This document shows positions 18,452-27,114 of a stretch of 64,000 nt of DNA, in pieces. Origin of the DNA: Bradyrhizobium ottawaense (GTDB lineage: Bacteria > Pseudomonadota > Alphaproteobacteria > Rhizobiales > Xanthobacteraceae); NCBI RefSeq assembly GCF_002278135.3, contig NZ_CP029425.2, forward strand, positions 7,354,001 to 7,418,000, written 5' to 3'. Made by a program: the position numbers and the translations under genes. The notes under the pieces were generated by a model. The model searched no databases. It saw only the letters and a list, made by a program, of their open reading frames with translations, and was not told the origin of the DNA. Position 1 is the stretch's first letter, and each line of letters begins with the position of its first letter.

Positions 18452-18656
18452 GCTTCATCTCCGGATAATTGAGGGTGCGCAGCCTGTCTGGATAGGCCGA
18501 CTGGCTGACGACTAGCTGACCAAGAGCATTCATCCGGATGCGCAAGGAAGAAGATGCGGCCTTGTGTTCGACTTCTATCGCAGCTTCCATGCTGCTGGAG
18601 TAACCGCGTCAGTTCCGGTGTCATCAGCTGAGACGCGAACAGGCCAGACGCCCCCT

Positions 18657-18687
18657 TATAGAAAACTGACAGCTATAGAAAAATGAC
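18657..18687 (-). promoter_or_regulatory. Degenerate tts box
   Basis: Minus strand: GTCATTTTTCTATAGCT, then a spacer and CTATA. It lacks the usual GCTT after GTCA and is one base short, but the position before the 747-aa effector fits. Confidence 0.45.
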
Positions 18688-18877
18688 AGTCGCGTGCACC
18701 AAGCATTCGCCTCACGTATCGTTCTTCACGGGCGATTCAACGTCTGCCCGGTTATAAATAGCTGCCGACAGAACCTTCGCTTCTATCCATTCATCTGCGC
18801 AGTTTGAAGAAGCCAAGATAGTTCACATCAATCCACACCCACCGCACACCGGCGGTCGAGACTGTCCCGATCATGGC

Positions 18878-20119
18878 CTAAGCTTCAATCCGCACGGGGA
18901 GAGCGGAATAGCCGTGCACGAAGTTAGATGCAATTCGCTCGGGTTCGCCGACGACCTTGATCTTCAATCCCCCATCCAAAATCTCTTCCCAGAGGACTCT
19001 CAACTGCAGTTCCGCAAGGTGTCGGCCAAGACAGCGATGGATTCCGAATCCGAACGAGAGGTGTTGCCGCACATTCTTGCGGTCGATCACGAAACTGTTG
19101 GCGTTCTCAATGACCTCTTCGTCTCTATTGCCGGAGATGTACCACATGACGACCTTGTCGCCTGTCCTGATCGGTTTTCCCCCAACGATGCTGTCTATAG
19201 CAGCAGTGCGGCGCATATGTGCGATCGGCGTCTGGTATCGAATGATCTCAGACACGGCGCTCGAGATCAACTTGGGATTGTCAGTTAGTTTCCGCAGTTC
19301 GGAGGGGTACTGGCTCATGAACAGGAGGCCGCCGGTAATCGAGTTGCGCGTGGTATCATTGCCGCCTACGATCAGTAGAATGAGGTTCCCAAGAAACTCA
19401 GTTGGCTCCATATGGCGTGTGACGGGTGAATGCGCCATCAAAGAAATCAGGTCGAGGCGTGGCTCGGCATTGATGCGCTCGTTCCAAAGCCGTGTGAAAT
19501 AGTCCAGGCACTCCGACAAGATGGTGCTTCGCTTGTCCCAGCTGTCGATGGCATAGCCTGCTTTAGGAGTTGTAACAGCTGCGTCCGACCAATAGGTCAG
19601 GAGTCGCCGATCCTCAAATGGGAAGTCGAACAGCGTGGCGAGCGTTTGCGTCGTCAACTCTATGGAGACCTTGGTTACCCAATTGAAGACTTCATTACGC
19701 GGCAAGCCATCGAGAATCATCCGGACCCGAGAGCGGATCAAGGTTTCGAGCCTCGTCAGGCTTTCCGGCCCGACGATCGGACTCACCGTGTTGCGCTGCT
19801 CGGCGTGCTGGGGAGGCCCCATCTTGATGAAACTTGGGGTCCAGTGCTTATCAGGCACCTCGACAATGGTGACACCTTGCTGTGACGAAAACGCGTGGTG
19901 GTTTGTGTCGACCGCTACGATATCCCGGTATTTCGTTATTGACCAATATGGACCATGAGCGCTATTTTGACAGTAGTGAACGGGATCTTCTCTTCGCAAC
20001 CGCTCGAAGCAACCCCATATGCTGTCGTCTTGAAAGCGCTTGCCCTCGCTTACATCCAGCTCGCTGAGCGGGATAATATATCCATCATCCGCTCTATGGA
20101 TTTCCAATCGCCTGTTCAT
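18878..20119 (-). CDS. Cytochrome P450 (413 aa)
   Basis: A soluble class I bacterial P450 that would hydroxylate a small lipophilic or amino-acid-derived substrate with electrons from a ferredoxin. The heme-binding loop FGFGIHRCLG, with the axial cysteine, lies near residue 360. The I-helix oxygen-activating motif is GGNDTTRNS, and the K-helix ExxR is SEIIRYQ. The length is normal. It could belong to the CYP127 group known from rhizobial symbiotic plasmids, but this is a guess. It lies on the same strand as, and 550 bp below, the PanC-like gene, under the NifA-type promoter far upstream. Confidence 0.9.
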   Translation of the reverse strand: MNRRLEIHRADDGYIIPLSELDVSEGKRFQDDSIWGCFERLRREDPVHYCQNSAHGPYWSITKYRDIVAVDTNHHAFSSQQGVTIVEVPDKHWTPSFIKMGPPQHAEQRNTVSPIVGPESLTRLETLIRSRVRMILDGLPRNEVFNWVTKVSIELTTQTLATLFDFPFEDRRLLTYWSDAAVTTPKAGYAIDSWDKRSTILSECLDYFTRLWNERINAEPRLDLISLMAHSPVTRHMEPTEFLGNLILLIVGGNDTTRNSITGGLLFMSQYPSELRKLTDNPKLISSAVSEIIRYQTPIAHMRRTAAIDSIVGGKPIRTGDKVVMWYISGNRDEEVIENANSFVIDRKNVRQHLSFGFGIHRCLGRHLAELQLRVLWEEILDGGLKIKVVGEPERIASNFVHGYSALPVRIEA

Positions 20120-20669
20120 AACATCTCCGCAGATTTTGTTCGCGAGAGCTTACGGATCCAAACTTACGATTCACCGGTTTGAGCTGTCGTGGCGTTTGGC
20201 TGTGACAAGCTACCCGAACAGACTATCTCAAAGTGCGGCTAGCCAGCCCTACCATGTCGGGCAGTAAGGATCGCATTGACTTTCCGGCTCCATCTACTCA
20301 ATGGATCGCTGAGAGCTGTCACCACCGCTGGCCTCGCCGTTTCCGGGAACGGCATCGGCGTCAACATAGTGGCTGTCGTTGCCCTGACGGCGAAGGAGCT
20401 GGTCCGGCTGCCGCGGCTAGGTCCTGTTCTTCCCAGTGACACCGTCCTGCGCCGCCCTAACAGAGGCCGCCGACGAACGTCATCGCGCTGCCCGATCGCT
20501 ATCTGAGCGCTACCGCGCGAGCCCAGCGCGAAACTTCGCCTTCATTGAGGGCTCCTACAACCGAACTTGGCTTCATTCCGCTCGCATATATCGCCCCAAT
20601 CGACATGGAGCTAAGAGCCACCTAACCCCGTCTACTTTTTCGGGCGAAGATCTATGAGTAATCGACTCG
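20120..20669. other. Gap between P450 and PanC-like gene
   Basis: No convincing gene on either strand and no clear promoter motif. It may contain deletions relative to an ancestral operon. Confidence 0.4.
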
Positions 20670-21578
20670 CTACGACTGCTTAGGCAAATCGATCCAGATA
20701 TCCTGAGCACCATTTAGGAGCGTATCCTGATCTGGAACATAGATGCTATCGGAAACCGTGAGGCCATGAGCCATTGCAGCCCCAATAATTAAGAATGGGA
20801 GCTTGACCTGCTCTAAATCTTTGAAATTATCAGCGTCGACAATCCGAACAAACTCGAGTCTAAACTGTCGAAACTCTATCCGAGATGTCGCCGACGCGAC
20901 CAGATCCTTCACGCTTGACGCTCCTCGGGCGATCTCTTCTCTTGAACGGTTGAGTGCCGTGAAGAGACAGGACAGCTCATCAAGCTCGGAACGGTTAAAT
21001 CGCCTCAAGCGCGACGAAATGGGCACTCCGTTCTTGTATCTCACGGTCGGCACAAACCTTATCTCGCAATCGAGAAGCAGGTCTGCGACGGCGCGCTTTA
21101 CCAGGATCGCCTGACCTATATCTTTCAGGCCGAAGTAACTGCGAGTTGGCCTCGAATAGCAGATCCAGCGGATTGCTCCAGTAACGGCTTCCTTCAAATA
21201 AGTTTCAGGCCCCCCTAAACGCAAATCACAGTCACCTTGCGATACATACGTTCGATAGCCGACCGGGAACATTTCGGTGTCGCTCGACGAAATCACGGCA
21301 GTTGCTCCTGAACGTAGGGCAAGTCCAATATCATCGTCCAAATTGAAATCGTAGCTCCCACCTGGTCTAAGCTGGATCTTGTTCGGGTACACTGTGACGA
21401 TCGCGACATCATTCTCCAATGCCGCTCTTCTAATCAGCTCTGCATGCCCAAGATGCAGGGCGCCGAGAGTGTGGACCGTTCCAATCGTCTGACCTGTTCT
21501 CGCGACCTCCCGGATGAACGCCTTGCCTGCGGAAAGACCTGTCAGATGCATCTTCTTACTCCGCTTTTTGAACGCCAA
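20670..21578 (-). CDS. PanC-like pantoate-beta-alanine ligase homologue (302 aa)
   Basis: PanC adenylates a carboxylic acid and joins it to an amine. The HIGH-type nucleotide motif is seen as LGALHLGHAEL (canonical MGALHEGH), and the second motif region as YFGLKDIGQ (canonical GEKDxQQ). KNGVPISSRLRRF replaces the usual LAxSSRN. These changes suggest a specialised ligase with a different acid or amine rather than the housekeeping vitamin B5 enzyme. The start could also be the internal Met at 21551. It lies between the pentapeptide and P450 genes on the same strand, which suggests a small biosynthetic group. Confidence 0.75.
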   Translation of the reverse strand: MAFKKRSKKMHLTGLSAGKAFIREVARTGQTIGTVHTLGALHLGHAELIRRAALENDVAIVTVYPNKIQLRPGGSYDFNLDDDIGLALRSGATAVISSSDTEMFPVGYRTYVSQGDCDLRLGGPETYLKEAVTGAIRWICYSRPTRSYFGLKDIGQAILVKRAVADLLLDCEIRFVPTVRYKNGVPISSRLRRFNRSELDELSCLFTALNRSREEIARGASSVKDLVASATSRIEFRQFRLEFVRIVDADNFKDLEQVKLPFLIIGAAMAHGLTVSDSIYVPDQDTLLNGAQDIWIDLPKQS

Positions 21579-21735
21579 AATAGTGGCGCGTTCGGATCTC
21601 GGAAGGCGCGCCGCCCAGCGTCTCGTGGGCCGCGCACGCCAACGAGCACCAAAGAGGTTTTACGCCCTCTCACACCTCGACCACCGCACGAACTGTCCAA
21701 AGCTCGCGCGCACTGTTCTTGCAGCTCCGAAGCAG

Positions 21736-23217
21736 TCAGGTTGACCCTTCTCGACCCCGTCTGATCACCGATGAGAATTCAGCCAGATAGCTTGATGGTT
21801 CGCGCGGCTGCCGCCCCTCCAGAGCGACCTGCAGTCCCCGACAACGGTCGGCGAAAAATGGTGGCTCGAAAGTGGTTATCTTAGCGCCCGAAAAGTCCAC
21901 CTTTACGAAACTGGCCTGGAACGGCGATATCCCACTCAGGTTCGCATCGCGCAGGGACGATTGGTTCATGCGAACGTATGCGGCTCGCGTTGCCTCCAGG
22001 TTACTTTCGGTCATATCCGCGGCGAGATATGCCTGAACGAGATTTGATCCCTCGAAATTTGCGTGATTCAATGCCATTGATTGCGGCGGATCACCGGTGA
22101 TCATCGACCTGTAGAGGTAAGCTTGGGATAGGTCCGCATGCTCCAGATCGCAGTCGCGCACAAAGGCGCAGCGGCCGCGAAAACCGGTGAATTTGGCCGC
22201 TCGCATTGTGCTCTCTGTTATCGAAATGCTTTCACCTGATGCGCTAGATAGATCCGCCCCATTCAGCTGACAGGAGTGAATAGATGCACCGGTAAGCACG
22301 GCACCCACGAGGTTCGCGTCGGACAGGCCTACGGACAGAAGCCGCGCCTCGGTCAAGTCTGCCTGTTCCAGCTCCGCTCCCGCAAGATTTGATAGGTGAA
22401 GATCAGCGAATGGGGCGCTCAGGGCTCTCGCCCGAATCCGCCCGCTCACCTTTGAGAGTCTCAGATACGGAAGATGAGCGCCCTCTAAGACGAGACCATC
22501 GATCGAGATGGGACGCACGATCGATAAACAGTCTCCCTTCGACTGAAAGAACGAGCAATCCGCCAGATGCGCCTTCGTGATCGTGACCTGGCTCAGCTTT
22601 GCGAAGCGGAAGGACGCTGAAGGGAGGAAGCATTCATTGATGGTTGAGCCCTGTAATTCCGCGCCGTCGAATACAGCATCACTCGCGTCGCACTGGTAAA
22701 CGAGGAGCCCGCTGAGCATCGCGTTGTCAAAGCGTGTTCTTTTCATGCTGCAACCGTGAAAAAGGCTACCGGTTGCATCGATTACATTGCGCAGACTGGC
22801 ATCATCGAAGTTGCAGACCTGCGCTGCCATCGCATGCATATAGGCAAAATCGAGCTTGGCCCCCATGAAACTTGCCCGCTCTAGCCCCGGACAGATAAGG
22901 TTCGCCTCAGAAAGATCTGCTCGATCCAACTTTGTTCCGTAGAGCTGCGCGCGATTGAGGGTACAGCGTCGCAGCGGGAAATCTGATAGGTCATGACCGC
23001 TAAGGTTCTCGGAGGATAGCTGCAAGCCAATCCCGGTCCTTCTGATTGCCTCCTCGGTTCGCCTCCTAACAGCAGCAACCGCCAGCAGCCGGTCGGCAGC
23101 CCGGCTCCAGTACCGAACGAACTCGCCATCTGATGAAAGCTTGTCTTTCGGATCTGAGTAGTGCTCTGCCCCTTCATTCACGGTGCACTCGCTATCAGCG
23201 CCGATCCTTTGCGACAT
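21736..23217 (-). CDS. Pentapeptide-repeat protein (493 aa)
   Basis: After about 70 N-terminal residues the protein is built of A(D/N)LxX pentapeptides from LSGHDLSDFPLRRCTLNRAQ to SGAKITTFEPPF, which fold as a right-handed quadrilateral beta-helix. No signal peptide. Pentapeptide proteins include T3SS effectors (PipB type) and DNA-gyrase-protecting mimics, and the sequence does not decide between them. It starts 430 bp below a NifA/sigma-54 promoter and overlaps a possible small leader gene. Expression in nitrogen-fixing nodules is therefore likely. Confidence 0.85.
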   Translation of the reverse strand: MSQRIGADSECTVNEGAEHYSDPKDKLSSDGEFVRYWSRAADRLLAVAAVRRRTEEAIRRTGIGLQLSSENLSGHDLSDFPLRRCTLNRAQLYGTKLDRADLSEANLICPGLERASFMGAKLDFAYMHAMAAQVCNFDDASLRNVIDATGSLFHGCSMKRTRFDNAMLSGLLVYQCDASDAVFDGAELQGSTINECFLPSASFRFAKLSQVTITKAHLADCSFFQSKGDCLSIVRPISIDGLVLEGAHLPYLRLSKVSGRIRARALSAPFADLHLSNLAGAELEQADLTEARLLSVGLSDANLVGAVLTGASIHSCQLNGADLSSASGESISITESTMRAAKFTGFRGRCAFVRDCDLEHADLSQAYLYRSMITGDPPQSMALNHANFEGSNLVQAYLAADMTESNLEATRAAYVRMNQSSLRDANLSGISPFQASFVKVDFSGAKITTFEPPFFADRCRGLQVALEGRQPREPSSYLAEFSSVIRRGREGST

Positions 23218-23515
23218 GTCGAGAGTTCCGTACTGCCAGGATTACGAGGACCTCTTTGTGCTTGGCATGGACGCAGGCTGCGGGCTTTGTGGCGAACTCG
23301 CCGGGGATTTGGTGACACGACGTGTCGACGAGACTCTTATCATGTCGCTGTCCGCGGCGGCCGACGCTTGACCACGTCAGCCGAATTCTTGTCATGCGTG
23401 TCCACTGCCAATCGGTGCAATTGTCTACCACACCCACCAACCCTGATCCGTTGTTTGGCAGCGCTGATATGTCCGAAAGTGTGTTTCTTTTCGCCAGCTC
23501 TTCGACACTCCACAT
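23195..23515 (-). CDS. Possible small protein upstream of the pentapeptide gene (106 aa)
   Basis: ATG at 23515 (MWSVEELAKRNTLSD) has a GGAG ribosome site and the frame overlaps the pentapeptide start by 23 bp, suggesting translational coupling. No family recognised; it may be only a leader frame. Confidence 0.25.
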   Translation of the reverse strand: MWSVEELAKRNTLSDISALPNNGSGLVGVVDNCTDWQWTRMTRIRLTWSSVGRRGQRHDKSLVDTSCHQIPGEFATKPAACVHAKHKEVLVILAVRNSRHVAKDRR

Positions 23516-23643
23516 CACTCTCCATTAACCCGAATGCGCAACATTCTAGGTCTTTCTTCTTGTTCGGAATGGACCCGCGGCTTGCGGGCGGAACAGTGAT
23601 CGTTCACCTAGCTCTGCACTCAGCCTGGCCTTACCTCATCGGC

Positions 23644-23659
23644 AGCAACAACCGTGCCA
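23644..23659 (-). promoter_or_regulatory. Sigma-54 (-24/-12) promoter
   Basis: On the minus strand: TGGCACG-GTTG-TTGCT, a full match to the RpoN consensus TGGCACG-N4-TTGC. It reads toward the pentapeptide gene. Confidence 0.85.
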
Positions 23660-23719
23660 GCCGCATCAGTCGGAATTGTCGAGCTAAATCGGCAGCGTAA
23701 TTTCCACATGGGCGCAGAA

Positions 23720-23735
23720 TGTTCTGATTCTGACA
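23720..23735 (-). promoter_or_regulatory. NifA upstream activator sequence
   Basis: TGT-TCTGATTCTG-ACA matches TGT-N10-ACA exactly and lies about 95 bp upstream of the expected transcription start of the sigma-54 promoter at 23644-23659, the standard geometry. Confidence 0.8.
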
Positions 23736-24372
23736 AACACGGTCCCGCTGACAGAAACCGCATTATGGTCGCTACGCCACCTTGAAAGCAAAAATTCCGA
23801 CTTCGGTTGCAGGAGGGCAAGAGCCGCAGTCCTTACGGGCACGCAATCGATCAATTGCAATTCGACACTTGCGGATCGCCGGCCTCCTGGTTAGCCAAAG
23901 CTCGCGATCGGCTAGGCCTGCTCCGCGAGCCGACGGGTCCATCTATGGGAGAACGAGTTGGGCCGATCGAAGTCGCACCCCCGTGGCTTGTTTTGCGACT
24001 AACGCTCGGCGCGCCGACGCGATCCATCGCATCAGTATTCCCAACAATGGATCTTCATGCCACGCGGCCCGGTCAGAGCCCGATGGCCGCGGCATGATCC
24101 GGCGTTAGTATCCCCAGCAGCTTCTTGAAGAGCTTTTCAAAGTCCTTCACGGGGAGCCGATGCAAGCTAGTCCAGGCAGGCTGCCCCATGCGGCTCAAGC
24201 TTACGGTAAGCGGGCCCTCCCCCGGGCTGCTTCCCCATAACCTTTCATACGGTACTGCCATGAAGCGGAGAGCGACAATGGCCCATCTCGCCAAAACTCT
24301 GCTCCGCAATAAACAACAGGCTCGCCGGCACAGACGCAATGGCCACGGGCTTTCTTCAAGCAATTGGGTCTG
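23736..24372. other. Intergenic region
   Basis: Short frames only. A minus-strand frame ending HRLPVKDFEKLFKKLLGIL is the most protein-like but lacks a start signal. Confidence 0.4.
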
Positions 24373-24406
24373 GTCAGCTGTTCGACAGCTAGGCTTTCTA
24401 GCATAA
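24373..24406 (+). promoter_or_regulatory. tts box
   Basis: GTCAGCTGTTCGACAGCT followed by a spacer and GCATA, close to consensus, 218 bp before the effector start at 24624. Confidence 0.85.
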
Positions 24407-24623
24407 CAGCATCTTTATCCGGACTGGAGCCCGACTCGAACACAAATATCTGGACGAGAAGCATGAGCTGGATTGCCGGTCAGGGGCCTGCCGCACGCCT
24501 CAACACCGGACGTTCGAGAACCAGACCGGTGCATCTTATACAAACTGCGCCCGTCTCAGTTCCTGCTCCTGATCTGATCAACTTTTGCATGACGATATTG
24601 AAGGCCGACAAAAGGAGACCGGA

Positions 24624-25532
24624 ATGGCCCCATTTGACAACGTCAACCCATCCGAGGCTCGGATGCATAACCTCGATCCACAACAGGAAGAGACGGCGCA
24701 AGCAGACTTTGAGCATCGGCTTGGAGAGGCTCAGCCAATCCTCGCATCATTAGCTTCACCCGCGGCTGGATCGAACCCGACGGTAACGGACGGCAACAAG
24801 AAAGCGCAAGCTATCCCTGAGAACGAACGGTGCGCGGCTGCATCGTTCGTGAGAACGCGCGGTCAGCTTGCCGCAACGTTGACTTGCGCTAACCTTGCGG
24901 AACTCAGAAGAGACATCGAACTCGCTGCGCAAAGATCAGCACAATGGCCAAGAGCGACTGGATCGTCAGCCTATCGCGTCGACAGTGACCGCGTTTACGA
25001 CGACGTGTTGGCATCGTCATACACGGAGCTGCAGCGCTTTCAAAACCACGCCAGCCACTGCAGGCCACATGTGTTGGACCGTCAAAGCGCGATGGCCCAT
25101 TTGCGTTCCATGGCGGCTTTGCGTTACGAGCAAGCTCCCTGGAATATCTGGGGAGGCCAACGACTAGATCTGGGCCGCGCAGCGGCAGAGCACATGAGGG
25201 GCGATACCAATTCTTCGCCTTTTGTGTCACTGTCCGAGGACGCCTCACTACTGCTCGTTTCGCCGGACGACGACAAGGAGTTTGGCGCCAAAGTCATCGC
25301 GGAAAACGCGAATGAGTTGCACACCTACACGGTGCCGAGGGTCACAACTTGGACGGCGGAAGACATCGTCAGTATTCTCGAGGATGGAACCGAAAATGAT
25401 GAACCCGATCTGGCATGGGTGAGTGCTACCCCAACCGAAGAGCGTGAGGTACTATTTCTGGGTGGGAATCTGGACGACTTTCGGACGGCCAGCGCATCGA
25501 ATCCGTACAAAAAGTCAGGAGCAAAAGGCTGA
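24624..25532 (+). CDS. Candidate type III effector with ADP-ribosyltransferase-like motifs, paralogue 1 (302 aa)
   Basis: The start at 24624 has AAAGGAG seven bases before it and a tts box upstream. The N-terminus (NVNPSEA, then FEHRL near residue 29) is shared in pattern with the effectors at 27115 and 33148. Residues 75-300 match the paralogue at 27115-28095. The order of motifs recalls R-S-E type ADP-ribosyltransferases: a possible Arg strand (AYRVD, 116-120), an ST-x-S-like strand SSPFVSL (197-203), and an E-x-E (E273-R-E275) just before VLFLGG. The assignment is by pattern only, without a structure comparison. Predicted activity: modification of a host protein using NAD+. Confidence 0.65.
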   Translation: MAPFDNVNPSEARMHNLDPQQEETAQADFEHRLGEAQPILASLASPAAGSNPTVTDGNKKAQAIPENERCAAASFVRTRGQLAATLTCANLAELRRDIELAAQRSAQWPRATGSSAYRVDSDRVYDDVLASSYTELQRFQNHASHCRPHVLDRQSAMAHLRSMAALRYEQAPWNIWGGQRLDLGRAAAEHMRGDTNSSPFVSLSEDASLLLVSPDDDKEFGAKVIAENANELHTYTVPRVTTWTAEDIVSILEDGTENDEPDLAWVSATPTEEREVLFLGGNLDDFRTASASNPYKKSGAKG

Positions 25533-25994
25533 TGACGCAGGCTCCGGAAAGGGTGATTTGCCTTTTCCGATGCTTGGAAAAGTCGAAAACAGCGTTCATG
25601 CTATAATCCTCCGGTCCGTCTGCCCGGCGAGGGGGAGCGTCAACAACGCCGGTCCTGGCTGGATCCGCTTAAATATGATGTTCTCACGAGGGCCGCGGGC
25701 AGCGCGTGGACGTAGCGAGATCATCTGGACGTTCAACCGAGAGGTATTGGCTCAGCCCCATACGACGACTGCATGAGCCGCCGATCTTCCACCTCAAAGA
25801 TCGAATGGAGATCGGCGACATTCATGAGTTAGCTGAGCAACAAGTTCAGGCAACTTGATCCTTCCCTGACGAAAAGACGGCTAGAAAGAGTCTGGCAGTC
25901 CTGACGATCGAAAAGATCCGTATCATGCCCGGCGAAGCTGTCCACACGATGGAGGATCAAGTCTACGAAGCGCCCGTCTGCTCTGTGCTCTTCG
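25533..25994. other. Intergenic region
   Basis: No convincing gene or motif between the effector and the convergent virK-like gene. Confidence 0.4.
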
Positions 25995-26429
25995 TTACCA
26001 GATGAACTTTGCGCCATCCGGCACTTCGCAGATGAATTCGCCTTGATTCGCGAGTTCGGTGGTCCCGACGACAAGTTTGGAGGCTCGCACCGTCAGCTTG
26101 CCTTCGCGGCTAAGGCTATGGCGGATGTACTCGGTCACGGCATGTCCGGAGCTGTCGACCGTTTGATGAGCATTGGCGAAGCTGATGCCGCTCTGGCTGG
26201 TCACCCTGAAGGCATTGATGACCAGACCGGCCTGCGTCGCCGACGCAGGTTTGCCACCATCCGCGTTGGTACAGTGGGTCATATCGAGGATGAGCTTCAC
26301 ATTCTTCCCCGCTTGGAGGGCTCTGAGTACTTCAGTGTATTTCGGCGAGGGGTCGTCGGCTCTTGCCGGCGCGCTCGCGGCCGAAAGCAAGGACAACAGG
26401 ATCGTTAGTCCTCGGCCAGTAACCTTCAT
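25995..26429 (-). CDS. VirK-like periplasmic protein (144 aa)
   Basis: The start at 26429 follows GGGAGAAGAG and gives a proper signal peptide (MKVTGRGLTILLSLLSAASA, cleavage after ARA); the longer frame would hide it. The mature protein has THCTNADGGKPAS and INAFRVTSQSGISFANAH, matching the VirK family known from Agrobacterium and plant-associated bacteria. Two cysteines (in HCTN and FICEVP) may pair. The function of VirK proteins is not well defined. Its place between two effectors suggests co-inheritance with symbiosis genes. Confidence 0.75.
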   Translation of the reverse strand: MKVTGRGLTILLSLLSAASAPARADDPSPKYTEVLRALQAGKNVKLILDMTHCTNADGGKPASATQAGLVINAFRVTSQSGISFANAHQTVDSSGHAVTEYIRHSLSREGKLTVRASKLVVGTTELANQGEFICEVPDGAKFIW

Positions 26430-27046
26430 ATGCTCTTCTCCCTCGATAAGTACCGCCGATTGCGGCCTCCAAGTCGTGATGCTCGCGATGCGTTTGGCTG
26501 ATTCCAGACAACAAGCGCGCTCGTACAAAGCAGCCTGTCGCAACGACGCGCAAGACGTTGTAATGGCTATTCCGACATCACAACCTCGTATGTTAGGTTT
26601 GCGGAAGTGGCTTAGCTTCCCGCGCGTCGACTAGACCGGCTTGATCCAGCGTCGTCCGCTTGGAAACAGCAAACCAAACCGGTTGCGCTGGTCCGCCACA
26701 GGCCTCTCGAGCGAGAGAATGTAGTTCTCGCCTCTGCATAAGTAGACGATCTACGAACGCGCCTTTCGCCACCTCAAGCACCGGCTCGTCCATCTTGCTG
26801 CGCACGGGCTGTCTGCCTTAGATCACGCGTCCACAATGAAGTGGTGGGCGCGTCCTGGCGTGCCGATCCGAACAATCTCAGGCATCCAATAGCAGCCCAA
26901 TCGAACACCAATGCCAGGAGGCAAACGGCAGCACCGATTTTGATCCGACGCTTCGCGCGACTTCCTTCCGGCTGGCTGTTCGCCATGCTGACTGACTCAA
27001 TTCGACTCCGTCAAGAGCTGAAACTAAATGGCGCCCTCTCTGGTCT
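26430..27046. other. Intergenic region
   Basis: Only a weak minus-strand candidate (26774-26986) is seen before the tts box. Confidence 0.4.
26774..26986 (-). CDS. Possible small membrane protein (70 aa)
   Basis: It has one hydrophobic segment (IGAAVCLLALVFDWAAIGCL) preceded by a basic stretch (RAKRRIK). No ribosome site is clear. It would be transcribed divergently from the effector at 27115. Confidence 0.2.
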   Translation of the reverse strand: MANSQPEGSRAKRRIKIGAAVCLLALVFDWAAIGCLRLFGSARQDAPTTSLWTRDLRQTARAQQDGRAGA

Positions 27047-27083
27047 GTCAGCTTCTCGAAAGCTGCGCCTGCAACAATCTAGG
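27047..27083 (+). promoter_or_regulatory. tts box
   Basis: GTCAGCTTCTCGAAAGCT followed by a spacer and ATCTAG, essentially the full consensus, about 30 bp before the effector start. Confidence 0.9.
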
Positions 27084-27114
27084 CTGGCATCCGGCACTTC
27101 GAAGGGAGAGAGAT

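Noticed and set aside
26086..26105. GTCAGCTT resembling a tts box
   Set aside because: Lies inside the virK-like coding region and lacks the AAAGCT half and the CNTA end.
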